Positions 24,652 to 33,430 of a stretch of DNA of 64,000 nt are shown in pieces. The stretch is from JACVRM01 sp963817375. GTDB taxonomy: Bacteria; Actinomycetota; Thermoleophilia; Gaiellales; Gaiellaceae. The notes under the pieces were generated by a model. The model was not told the DNA's origin, ran no database searches, and was given only the letters and a program-made list of their open reading frames with translations. The DNA is taken from NCBI GenBank assembly GCA_963817375.1, contig CAWFOB010000005.1, positions 372,001 to 436,000 of the forward strand, written 5' to 3'. Numbering within the stretch: the stretch's first letter is position 1; the number at the start of each line of letters is the position of its first letter. The position numbers and the translations under genes are program-made.

Positions 24652-27600
24652 ATGTCTCGGCACTTGCGGGGTCGGGTCATCTGTATCGCAGCACTCGTAG
24701 CGCTCGTGTCCACGACCGGCGCGTCGGCTGCGCTCATCCGCATCCAGCCGCGGGCCGGCGAGGTCGCCGTTCCGCGCGTGCGCGCCGGGCACCTCTGGAT
24801 CCCGCCGCAGCAGTCCTCGCACCGGATCCGGGTGATCGCGACGCTGCGGCTCCCGCCGCTCGCAGCGGCGCGCGGCAACTCCTTCGCGTTCGCCGGGCCG
24901 TTCCGGCGGCTCGACGTCCAGGCGGCGAGCTCGAAGGCATACCTGGCGACGCTCGCGAAGGCGCAGGCCGTCGCCGTCGCGCAGGTCAAGGCCGCGATCC
25001 CGGCTGCACGGATCCAGGAGCACTACGGCATCCTGCTCGACGGCTTCACCGTGAGCCTGCCGGTCTCGAAGCTGCCGACGCTGCGGAAGCTCGAGGTGGT
25101 GCACAAGCTCTACCCGAGCCTCCAGTACACGGAGAACCTGAACAAGAGCCCCGCGATCATCGGCGCCACGCAGTTCACGGCGGCGACGGGCGCGACGGGC
25201 GCGGGCGTCAAGGTCGGGGTCGTCGACGACGGCATCGACGAGACGAACCCGTTCTTCAACCCGGCCGGCTACCAGTACCCGGCGGGTTTCCCGAAGGGCG
25301 GGCTCAAGTGGACGACGCCGAAGGTGATCGTCGCCCGCGCGTACCCGGGGCCGGGCTCGGGCCGCGCCGGGCGCCTCCCCGTCGACCCGAAGGCGTCGTT
25401 CCACGCGACGCACGTCTCGGGGATCATCGCCGGCAACGCCAACACGACCGCCCCGGCCGGCCACGACCACCCGCTGACGACCGGCCTCTCCGGCGTTGCG
25501 CCGCGCGCGTGGCTCGGCAACTACCGCGTCTTCAACGCGCCGACGCCGATCGGCAACGTCGCGAACACGCCCGAGATCGTGAAGGCGTTCGAGGACGCCG
25601 TCGCAGACGGCATGAACGTCATCAACTTCTCCGGCGGCGGGCCGCAGACCGACCCGATCAACGACGCGATGTACGAGGCGGTCACGAACGTCGTGAACGC
25701 CGGTGTCGTGCCGGTCATCTCCGCGGGCAACGACCGCGAGGACTTCGGGCTCGGCACCGCCGGGTCGCCGAGCACCGCACCGGACGCGATCTCGGTCGCG
25801 GCGGTCTCCAACAGCCAGGTGTTCTCGCCCGCGCTGAGCGTCACTGCGACCGGTGCGCCCGCGTCGCTCGCGCACGTCGGCTTCCAGCCGGCCGGCGGCG
25901 TGCTGACGCCCGCATCGTGGCAGACGGCGAACGAGACGCTGGTCGACGTCGGATCCCTGACCGACAGCCAGGGCCGGTCGATCGACCCCAAGCTCTGCGG
26001 TACCGACCCGACGGATCCGAGCGGGCCGACGACGCCGCTGCGCGGCACGCCGCTCAAGGGCGCGATCGCGCTCGTCAACCGCGGCGCGTGCAGCTTCGTG
26101 TCCAAGGCGGGGCGCGCCGTCGCCGCCGGCGCGATCGGCGTCGTGGTCGTCGACAACCGCGCCGGCGAGGCGAATCCGATCCCGATCCAGCTCCAGGTGC
26201 CGGCCGGGATGATCGGCCAGGCGGACGCCGCCACGCTGCGCGGCTACCTGGCCACGACGGGCGGCCGGACGACGATCCGCATCTCGCGCTCGTTCGAGGA
26301 CATCCCGACCGGGCGCAGCGGCGTGATCACGAGCTTCTCGTCCGCAGGGCCGACCGCGTACGAGCATGCGATGAAGCCGGACCTCGCCGCGCCGGGCGGC
26401 GCGATCCTCTCGTCGACCCTGCCCGAGTGCCGGCGGCCCGTTCGCCGTCTTCGACGGGACGAGCATGTCGGCGCCGCACGTGTCCGGCGCAGCCGCGCTG
26501 CTCCTGCAGCGGCACCCCGACTGGACGCCGCACCAGATCAAGTCGGCGCTCATGTCCACCGCCGGCCCGGCCTGGGGCGACTCCGCCCGGACGCAGGAGG
26601 CATCCGTCCTGCTCGAGGGCGCCGGTCTCGTCAACGTCCAGGCGGCCGACAGCCCGCGCATCTTCACCGACCCGGGCTCGCTGTCGTACGGCTACATCCA
26701 CCCCGCCTCGCGCGCCGCGAGCAGCACGCTGCTCCTTGCCGTCCAGGACGCCGGCGGCGGCGCCGGGACGTGGAGCGTGACCGTGCAGCCGCAGTCCGCG
26801 AGCGACGGGACGGCCGTCGACGCGCCGCCGGTCGTGACCGTCCCGCCGGGCGGGACGACGACGCTGGCCGTGACCGCGCGCGCCGCCCAGGGCTCGCCGA
26901 CGGGCGACGACTACGGCTTCCTGCTCCTCAAGCAGGGCGCGATCACGCGACGCATCCCCTACGGGTTCTTCGTCTCCACCCCGCAGCTGGCGCTGGACAG
27001 CCCGCCGAAGCCGATCGCGAAGCTCCAGGTCGGCACGACGGGGGTCGGCGCCGATCGCGTCGGCGTCTACCGCTGGCCCGGATCGCCTTTCGGCCCGCCC
27101 GCGACCTACACCGGCCAGCAGGTGGACGAGGGCGGCTCCGAGCGCCTCTACTCGATGCACGTGGAGGAGCCGGTCGTGAACTTCGGCGCCGCGATCATCG
27201 CCTCGAGCCCCGGCTCGCTCGTCGACCCGTGGCTGCTCGGCTCGGTGGACGAGAACGACGTCCAGGGCTACGCCGGCACGCCGGTGAACATCAACTCGTT
27301 CATGTTCAGCTACAAGTTCGACGTGGGCGCCGCCGGTGCGGTCTTCGCGCGGCCCAAGACGTACTACTTCTCGATCGACTCGCCGACGCTCCCGGACGTC
27401 AACGAGACCGTCGGAGGCCAGTACCTGCTCCGCTCGTGGGTGAACGACGTCACGCCGCCGGTCGCCTCGCTCGTGACCCGGAAGGTCGCCGCTGGGCGCC
27501 CGACGCTGGTCGCGCGAATCCACGACCCCCAACCCAAGCCGGGCAGCGAGTCCGGCGTCGACCCGACGTCGATCGTGCTCGCCTACCGAGGGGTGCTGCT

Positions 27601-28084
27601 CGAAGCCTCGGCGTACGACTCGACGAGCGGCATCGCCGTCTTCGGCATGCCGGCGCAGGCGCCGCCGATCCCGGCCAAGGCGATCCCCGCAACCATCGTG
27701 GCGTCGGACTTCCAGGAGTCGAAGAACATCGTCACGCCCGGCGGCTCGATCCTGCCGAACACGACCTTCCGCCGCGTCACGATCCGCGGCGCGGCCGGCG
27801 CAGCCGCCACGTGGATCTTCCCCCAAAAGAACGCCTGCCTGGGGCCGGAGGCGAAGCTCGTCGTCGCCGCCAGCTCAGTCGGCAAGATCAGCGGCGTGAG
27901 CTTTGCGTACGACGGCCACCCGATCGTCACCGCAACCCAGGCGAGCGCCGGCCTCTACGCCGCGACGTGGCTGACCGGCCGGTCGCCGCTCGGGCGGCAC
28001 ATGCTCACCGCGACGGTGGTCGGCAGCGGCGGCCAGCGGGCGACGATCAAGCGCGTCGCGCGCGTCTGCTCGCGGAAGAGCTAG
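24652..28084 (+). CDS. secreted subtilisin-like serine protease with PA insert, one frameshift
   Basis: The protein of about 1144 residues starts with a signal peptide (GRVICIAALVALVSTTGASA) and an inhibitor-like prodomain. The S8 triad is in VGVVDDGIDETNP (Asp), FHATHVSGIIAGN (His) and GTSMSAPHVSGAAAL (Ser). A PA domain (ALVNRGACSFVSKAGRAVAAG) is inserted before the Ser. A large C-terminal region of beta domains follows (NETVGGQYLLRSWVND, ASLVTRKVAAGRPTLVARI). The frame breaks near 26428 where TGCCGG should read TGCGCCGG (LPECAGGPFAVFDG). Family proteases of this size act outside the cell on proteins. Confidence 0.9.
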
Positions 28085-28095
28085 ACCCTCCGGAC

Positions 28096-28857
28096 ATTCG
28101 CCGCGTAGCCGTCATCACGGGGGGATCGACCGGCATCGGCGAGGCGATCGCGCGCCGGCTGGCCGATCGCGACTGGCTCACGGTGCTCGTCGCGCGCCGC
28201 GAGGAGCTGCTGCGCCCGCTCGCCGAGGAGCTCGAGGGCGAGTACGAGGTCTGCGATGTCGGTGACCGCGATGCGGTCGATCGGATGGCCGCCGCCGTCA
28301 CCGAGCGGCACCCCGCGCTCGGGATGCTCGTCAACAACGCGGGGATGCCGGGCCGCGGCGACTTCACGAAGCTGGACCCGGAGCGGATCGAGCGCGTCAC
28401 CAACGTGAACTACCTCGGCACGGTGTGGTGCACGCGCGCCTTCCTGCCCGCGCTCGAGGCCGGGCGGCCGTCGCACATCGTCAACATCGTGTCCGTGGCC
28501 GGCACGGTGGCCTGGGGCCCGGCCGGCCCCTACGCGGCGTCCAAGCACGCGCAGCTCGCATTCTCGCGCGGCCTCACGGGGTCGGTGGCGTCACGCGGGA
28601 TCAGCGTGCACACCGTCAACCCGGGCTTCGTCGAGTCGGAGACGTTCCCGCAGCGCGGCGTCCTGAGGAACCCGCTGCTCGAGCGGGCGGTTATCGACCC
28701 GCCGGACGTCGCCGCGGCGGTCATGCGCGCGGTCGACCGCAACCGCCGGGAGATCTTCGTGCCGCGCTGGTACCGCGTCGCGGCGATCGCGCAGGCGCTC
28801 GTCCCCGGGCTGATGGCGCGCTTCTCGAGCTCCGGCGGCTCAAGATCCAAGCCCTAG
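28096..28857 (+). CDS. short-chain dehydrogenase/reductase, no standard start codon
   Basis: Classical SDR of about 253 residues: cofactor motif VITGGSTGIGEAIA, VNNAGMPG, the Ser/Tyr/Lys site with VNIVSVAG and YAASKHAQLAF, then VHTVNPGFVESETF. It oxidises or reduces an unknown alcohol or ketone with NAD(P). No ATG, GTG or TTG lies between the protease stop (28084) and RRVAVITGG. ATT 28096 would give (M)RRVAVITGG; sequence error is the alternative. The stop codon touches palindrome copy 2. Confidence 0.82.
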   Translation: MRRVAVITGGSTGIGEAIARRLADRDWLTVLVARREELLRPLAEELEGEYEVCDVGDRDAVDRMAAAVTERHPALGMLVNNAGMPGRGDFTKLDPERIERVTNVNYLGTVWCTRAFLPALEAGRPSHIVNIVSVAGTVAWGPAGPYAASKHAQLAFSRGLTGSVASRGISVHTVNPGFVESETFPQRGVLRNPLLERAVIDPPDVAAAVMRAVDRNRREIFVPRWYRVAAIAQALVPGLMARFSSSGGSRSKP

Positions 28858-28879
28858 TTCGTGGCTGACAGCCACTAAC
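28857..28879. repeat. dispersed 23-nt palindrome, copy 2
   Basis: Left arm GTTCGTGGCTG (one base differs from the consensus), centre A, right arm CAGCCACTAAC. It fills the space between the SDR stop and the SelW-like stop on the other strand. Confidence 0.88.
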
Positions 28880-29119
28880 TTAGGTCGTGCTGAGCGCGGC
28901 GAGCACCTCGCCGTCTTCCGGCCAGCGGCCCACGGCCTGCTTGGAGAAGACCACGCGGCCGTCCGCGATCACGTCGTACTGGCTCTTGCGGCCCTCGAGG
29001 GCCACCGCGTCGAAGCCTCTGGCGTTGAGCTCGGCCGCGAGACTCGCGGCCCGTTCGTCGTAGCCGCTTCAGACGGGGCAGTAGTGGATCTCGACGCGCA
29101 CGAGCTGGATCCTAGTCAT
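28880..29119 (-). CDS. SelT/SelW/SelH-family selenoprotein (CxxU)
   Basis: Read through TGA at 29071-29069, the frame from ATG 29119 gives 79 residues: IQLVRVEIHYCPV-U-SGYDE, then AASLAAELNARGFDAVALE, QYDVIADGRVVFSKQAVGRWP. This is the Rdx (SelW) thioredoxin-like fold with the signature Cys-Pro-Val-Sec in the loop after the first strand, where Sec-using bacteria have CxxU. The role is thiol redox chemistry. The ATG overlaps the methyltransferase stop (ATGA), so translation is coupled. Stems follow the UGA. No shorter ORF would make sense of the sequence on both sides. Confidence 0.85.
29034..29067 (-). promoter_or_regulatory. candidate SECIS stems downstream of the SelW UGA
   Basis: Two alternative stems lie just after the UGA on the minus strand: GCGGC (29067-29063) with GCCGC (29050-29046), and the perfect GCCGCGAG-T-CTCGCGGC (29050-29034). 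Either could be the SelB-binding hairpin. I cannot decide between them by eye. Confidence 0.45.
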
Positions 29120-29856
29120 GCGCCGTAGGGGCGCTTCTCCAGCACGTACCAGCCGACCGTCGTCTGGTACGAGTCGTGGCCGGGGGCGAGCTGCTGGGCC
29201 CGCTCGCGCTCCGGGCCGGTGCAGCCGGCGAGGTCGAGGTACGAGCCGAGCCCACGGTGCTCCTCGACCAGCTCACTGCGGATGAGGACGAGGTTGTTGG
29301 CCTCGAAGAGGCCGCGGAGGTCCTGGTCGGTCAGCGCGCGCACGTGCGACGGGTCGCGGGCGGCCTCGAAGCGGTTCAGCTCGAGCGCGGCGAGCGGATC
29401 GAGCGGGGCCACCTGGTCGACGATCAAGAGCGTGCCGCCGAGGCGCGTCACGCGCGTCATCTCGGCCATCGCCAGCTCCGGGCGCGCGGTGTGGTGCAGC
29501 ACCATCAGCGAGCCGGTCAGGTCGAAGCTGTCATCCGGGAACGCCAGCTGCGTGAGGTCGCCCTCGACGAAGGTGACGTTCGGCGCCGCAGCGGCCCGTG
29601 CGCGGCCCTCGTCGAGCAGCTCCGGGACCATGTCGACCGCGACGACCTCCCGGACGAGCGGTGCAAGCGCAAACGCGAGCGCGCCCGTGCCGGTACCGGC
29701 ATCCAGGGCGCGCTCGGTGCCCAACGTCGTGAGGAGGTGGCGAACGCGAGCGGCTAGGCGCTCGGCGCGCTCATCCGAGAGCCGTCCGACCGCGGCAGCC
29801 GTCTGGCCGAACCGCGATCGGACGGCCTCGTCATGCGACCCGTGGGAGGGATCCAT
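29116..29856 (-). CDS. class I SAM-dependent methyltransferase (UbiE/Methyltransf_11-like)
   Basis: The 246-residue protein from ATG 29856 has motif I ALDAGTGTGALAFAL, acidic VVAVDMVPELLD, FVEGDLTQLAFPDDSFDL and MVLHHTARPELAMAEMTRV, typical of small-molecule methyltransferases. Its TGA overlaps the SelW-like ATG, so the two are made together. A methyltransferase paired with a Rdx selenoprotein could act in thiol or selenol handling, but that is speculation. The substrate is unknown. Confidence 0.85.
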   Translation of the reverse strand: MDPSHGSHDEAVRSRFGQTAAAVGRLSDERAERLAARVRHLLTTLGTERALDAGTGTGALAFALAPLVREVVAVDMVPELLDEGRARAAAAPNVTFVEGDLTQLAFPDDSFDLTGSLMVLHHTARPELAMAEMTRVTRLGGTLLIVDQVAPLDPLAALELNRFEAARDPSHVRALTDQDLRGLFEANNLVLIRSELVEEHRGLGSYLDLAGCTGPERERAQQLAPGHDSYQTTVGWYVLEKRPYGA

Positions 29857-30175
29857 GACGCGAGCGTAGTGCGTGGGAGGGTGCTGGGGGCGTGAGCAGT
29901 GCGGGCGGCGGACGCACCGGCCGTGGACACGACGGCGCGTGACCCCTCCGCGCCGTACACCGCAGCGGAGGCACGGCTGTCCCCCGGCCAGCCGCAGGCC
30001 CCGCGCCGCGTCATCGTGTCGGCCGGCGGAATGCGTCCGCCGCCCACGGTGAGCACCAGGCAGCCCGTGCGGGCCGGGCCACGCTGGCCTCCCCCAACCC
30101 CCCAGGGCCGGATGGCCGGATACGCCTGAAGGGTGCTCACGCATCCTGAGACGCGCGAGCCCGCAGGTCCTTACA
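29857..30175. other. intergenic region, no gene supported
   Basis: About 320 bp between the methyltransferase start and the sigma-fusion stop. Small ORFs here have no initiation site and no recognisable protein. It must hold the methyltransferase promoter and probably the sigma-gene terminator, neither of which I can point to with confidence. Confidence 0.35.
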
Positions 30176-32017
30176 TCACTTTCCCGGGACCGTCGTGGTG
30201 ACGTTCGCCCCGATCCCGATCTCGTCGGGCGGGATGGAGGGGTCAGGCGGCGCCGGCCTCGAGACCGGCGTGGTCGTCGTCTGCGACGTGGTGGTAGTCG
30301 AGCTGCCGCCGGTCGTCGTGGTGTTGGGCGTCGTCGTGCCGGGCTCGGTCCCGGTGGGGTCGGCCCGTTGTTCGGCGGGGCGGGCGTCGTCGTCGTGGGC
30401 GTCGTGGTCGTCGTCGTGCCGCCGGGGGCGCCGGGCAGCGGCGGGCGTCGGCGTCCCGCCGTCGCCGGTTGTGACCGTGTGATCCGCGCCGGCGACGCCG
30501 CCGGCGGTCGAGCTCGAGCCCGAGCCGCCCGAAGACCCCGAGCCGCCGGAGGACGCCGAGCCGCTGGTCGCTCCGGCGCCGAGCTGAGCGCCGACGACGG
30601 CCTGCGCGGCGAGCCGCAGCCGCAGGGCGCGCAGCCGCTGCGCGCGCAGGCGCGCCGCGAGCCGGTTCGCCGCGGCGACCTTCGCCGGCGAGAAGGCGCC
30701 GGCCGGGATGAGCGGCGCGACGGCGGTCGAGCCGGTGACGATGAACGGACCGACGTGCACGGTGTCCGTCCACTTGCCGTGGTCGTTCGTGCGCAGGTGG
30801 AACCACCAGCTGCCGGGCGCGAGTGCGGGGCTCGTGACGCCGCGCGCGGTGCCGGGCAGATCGCGAATGGCGTCCGGCTCGGACCGCGGCGCGTTCGTCC
30901 AGCTCACGGAGTAGCCCTCGGCGCCCTTGCTCGGCGTCCAGCCCATACGGACGACGGGGACGGCGGTCTGGGCGCCGACGGCGACGTTCGTGCTGTGCAC
31001 GTCCGCCGGGTCCTTCGGCCTGGCGGTGTGCGGATAGAGGAGCGCGCCGACGATCGCCACCGCGGCGAGCGTGCCGAGCGCTGTCAGCGCCTTTGCCTTC
31101 GTCGCCGTGGACATGGCGTGGCCGTGGCCGCCGTGCGTCGCATGCGCGGCGGCCGCGTGGCCCGCCGCGGCCGCGCCCCCGAAGCCGAGCTGCGAGGCGA
31201 TGCCGTTCCAGATCGCAGCCTGGAGGCCCGGGGTGATCGGGACGAGCGCGATGCCGGCGAACAGCTCCGACGGGGAGATCAGCCGGCGCTTCGTCTCGCT
31301 GCAGATCTCGCAGTCGTTGACGTGCTCGTTGATCGCCTTCTTGACGTCGCGCGTCAGCTCGGTCGCGTTCATGCGCGTGAGCAGGGAGTCGAGGTCCTCG
31401 CACTGCTGCCGCGCGTGCTTCATCAGCACCGCCGACGTGACGGCCTCGTCGAGCGAGTCGCGCAGGCGCGTCAGGCGCGTGTAGACCGCGCCCTTCGCGA
31501 CGCCGAGCGCCTCGGACAGCTCGTCGGCGTCGAGCCCCTGCCGCAGGTGCAGGTCCAGGAGCGAGTACTCCGACTCGCTGAGTGCGGACGCGCTCTCCCA
31601 GACGAGCTCGACCAGCTCCTGGTCGTGGACCGCGATGCTCGGGTCGGCGAGGCGGCTCTCGTCCATGATCGTGTAGATCGGGTCCTCGGCGTCCTCGTCG
31701 GACCGCGGCGTGGCGATGCGCTGGCGCCGGCGGATCTCGTCGATCGCGAGGTTCCTCGCCACCGCGTACAGCCAGGCCTTCACGTTGTCCACGCCCTTCG
31801 GGGCCTGAACGGCGGCCCACGCCTTGACGAACGCGGTCTGAACCACGTCCGACGCGGCCTCGCGGTCACGGACCATGCGGAGTGAGAAGTCATAAAGACC
31901 CTGGAAGTAGCGCTGGTACAGCGCGGCAAATGCCTGTTCGTCGCCTTCGCGGACGAGTGCGACGAGCTCGTCATCGTGTCGCTCCGCCAGCGGTGCGGTG
32001 CGAACCCCTTGCTCCAT
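30176..32017 (-). CDS. ECF sigma factor fused to zinc anti-sigma domain and extracellular Thr-rich tail
   Basis: The 613-residue protein from ATG 32017 has sigma region 2 (LYQRYFQGLYDFSLRMVRDREAASDVVQTAFVKAW), region 4 (LDADELSEALGVAKGAVYTRLTRL), an H-x3-C-x2-C zinc anti-sigma motif (EHVNDCEICSE), and one membrane helix (KALTALGTLAAVAIVGALL). A fibronectin-like extracytoplasmic domain (MGWTPSKGAEGYSVSWTN) and a long Ser/Gly/Thr-rich tail follow. Sigma, anti-sigma and sensor sit in one chain, so release by proteolysis is a natural model. In the tail two losses (GGCGCCC for GGCGCGCCC, and CCCC for CCCCC) shift and restore the frame, turning a true TTTTTTPTTTTP stretch into a false Arg/His/Asp run. 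Confidence 0.85.
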   Translation of the reverse strand: MEQGVRTAPLAERHDDELVALVREGDEQAFAALYQRYFQGLYDFSLRMVRDREAASDVVQTAFVKAWAAVQAPKGVDNVKAWLYAVARNLAIDEIRRRQRIATPRSDEDAEDPIYTIMDESRLADPSIAVHDQELVELVWESASALSESEYSLLDLHLRQGLDADELSEALGVAKGAVYTRLTRLRDSLDEAVTSAVLMKHARQQCEDLDSLLTRMNATELTRDVKKAINEHVNDCEICSETKRRLISPSELFAGIALVPITPGLQAAIWNGIASQLGFGGAAAAGHAAAAHATHGGHGHAMSTATKAKALTALGTLAAVAIVGALLYPHTARPKDPADVHSTNVAVGAQTAVPVVRMGWTPSKGAEGYSVSWTNAPRSEPDAIRDLPGTARGVTSPALAPGSWWFHLRTNDHGKWTDTVHVGPFIVTGSTAVAPLIPAGAFSPAKVAAANRLAARLRAQRLRALRLRLAAQAVVGAQLGAGATSGSASSGGSGSSGGSGSSSTAGGVAGADHTVTTGDGGTPTPAAARRPRRHDDDHDAHDDDARPAEQRADPTGTEPGTTTPNTTTTGGSSTTTTSQTTTTPVSRPAPPDPSIPPDEIGIGANVTTTVPGK

Positions 32018-32103
32018 CCCCACCCGAGTATGCGGAAGCAGACGCCAGCTGGTCAAGGCGAACTCCCTCCGACACCACGCGCTCCTTTCGACTTCGACCC
32101 CGT

Positions 32104-32133
32104 GCAGCGGCCGCCGATCCAGGCGGCCGCTGC
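32104..32133 (-). terminator. 12-bp perfect hairpin ending the acpS-nnr-alr operon
   Basis: GCAGCGGCCGCC and GGCGGCCGCTGC pair perfectly around a six-base loop, 50 bp after the last gene of the minus-strand operon. No U-tract follows. It lies in the roughly 165-bp gap upstream of the sigma fusion, so a leader role for that gene is possible. Confidence 0.55.
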
Positions 32134-32182
32134 TAGGACGGAGGAGCGTGCGATGTCTTACAAGCCGTGGATCGCGGCTACG

Positions 32183-32386
32183 TCAGGAGAGGATCCGGAG
32201 GGAGAGGGAAGGAGGGCAGCCCCGCGTGGCGAGGCGTCGGGCGAGCTCGAGGTCGACGTCCGGGTCAAGCGCAAGGAGGAGCGCCTGGGCCGGCGCGTAG
32301 CCGTGGCGGATGAGCTCGGCGATCCGCCATTCGTTGACGCGGTATTCCTCGGGCGCGAGGGAGCGCTCTTGGGTTGTGTTGATCAC
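32183..32386 (-). CDS. 67-residue conserved-looking hypothetical protein
   Basis: GTG 32386 starts VINTTQERSLAPEEYRVNEW, continuing RIAELIRHGYAPAQALLLAL and DVDLELARRLATRG. The composition is a normal folded, mostly helical protein and not that of an antisense shadow. It lies 30 bp after alr on the same strand, before the operon hairpin. I know no function. The helix pair around RIAELIRHGY resembles small degenerate UBA/HTH-like modules, a weak impression only. Confidence 0.6.
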   Translation of the reverse strand: MINTTQERSLAPEEYRVNEWRIAELIRHGYAPAQALLLALDPDVDLELARRLATRGCPPSLSLRILS

Positions 32387-32416
32387 GAAGGCTGAGACGC
32401 AGGAGCGGGCGAGGTC

Positions 32417-33430
32417 TTACATGACCGTCCGCCGGGCCCGTGCCGGCCCGCTCGCGATGCGGCTCAACAGCTCGTAGTTGATCGTCCCGGCGACGCGCGC
32501 GTGCTCCTCGGCGAGCATGCCGTGGCCCAGGATCGTCACCGGCGTGCCGACCTCGAGGCCGCGGTCGAGCTCGACGGCGAAGGCGTCCATGGAGACCGTG
32601 CCGACGACGCGGCGCCGCTCGCCGGCGACGCGAACCTCCGTGCCGGTGAGGTCCCGGCGGAACCCGTCCGCGTAGCCGACCGGGACGATGCCGACCCACG
32701 TGTCCCGCTCGGCGATGAAGCGGCGGCCGTAGCCGGTGCTCTCGCCCGGCCGCAGCAGCTTGACCTGGGCGAGGTAGCTCTCCCAGCGCAGCGCCGGCTC
32801 GAGGCCGTCGTCCGCCGGGTCGGTATTGAAGGGCGACAGGCCGTAGATGGCGACTCCGCAGCGGGCGGCGTCAAGACGGGCCTCGGGGATGCGCAGCGCG
32901 GCGGCGCTGTTGGCAGCGTGCCGGGTCAGGTGCGAGTACGGCTCCGTTGCGACGCGAAAGCGGGCGATCTGCTGCCGCGCGAACGCCTCGTCGCAGTCGG
33001 CGGTCGCGAGGTGCGTCATCAGGCCGACGACGCCGTTCCCGGGCGTGACCAGCTCGGAGATGCCCCAGCGGCCCATGCCGCTGTCGAGCTTGAGGTGTGT
33101 CCGGACGCCCTCCGGCGCCTCGCCGTCGACGCTGACGAGCTCCAGCCCTGCCCCGCGGGCCGCCGTGAGCTCGCGGCTGAGCCACGGGCCCATGACGAGA
33201 ATGCGCGCGCCCCGATAGGCGGCGCGCAGCTCGAGGCCCTCGGCGACGGTCGCGACGCAGAGCATCGACGCGCCCGCCTCCAGCGCGGCGCCGGCAACGT
33301 CGACGGCGCCGTGGCCGTACCCGTCCGCCTTGACCACCGCCCACACCTCGCTCGTCTGGAGCGCCCGTTGCAACGTCGCGATGTTCCGGCGCACGGCGCC
33401 GAGGTCGACGGTGATCTCAGAGCGGTGCAT
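32417..33430 (-). CDS. alr: alanine racemase
   Basis: PLP enzyme making D-alanine for peptidoglycan. The 337-residue protein shows the PLP lysine in VWAVVKADGYGHGAV, catalytic Tyr in the STGYGRRFIAERDT region, MTHLATAD, HAANSAAAL, RCGVAIYGLSP and VGTVSMDAFAVEL. It is slightly shorter than the usual 360-380 residues. Its start overlaps the nnr gene end by 14 nt, so the two are cotranslated. Confidence 0.93.
   Translation of the reverse strand: MHRSEITVDLGAVRRNIATLQRALQTSEVWAVVKADGYGHGAVDVAGAALEAGASMLCVATVAEGLELRAAYRGARILVMGPWLSRELTAARGAGLELVSVDGEAPEGVRTHLKLDSGMGRWGISELVTPGNGVVGLMTHLATADCDEAFARQQIARFRVATEPYSHLTRHAANSAAALRIPEARLDAARCGVAIYGLSPFNTDPADDGLEPALRWESYLAQVKLLRPGESTGYGRRFIAERDTWVGIVPVGYADGFRRDLTGTEVRVAGERRRVVGTVSMDAFAVELDRGLEVGTPVTILGHGMLAEEHARVAGTINYELLSRIASGPARARRTVM

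Noticed and set aside
30300..30480. The Arg/His/Asp-rich stretch in the sigma-fusion tail as a real metal-binding domain
   Set aside because: It arises from a CG/GC loss followed by a C loss. The neighbouring frame reads a Thr/Pro tail that matches both sides.
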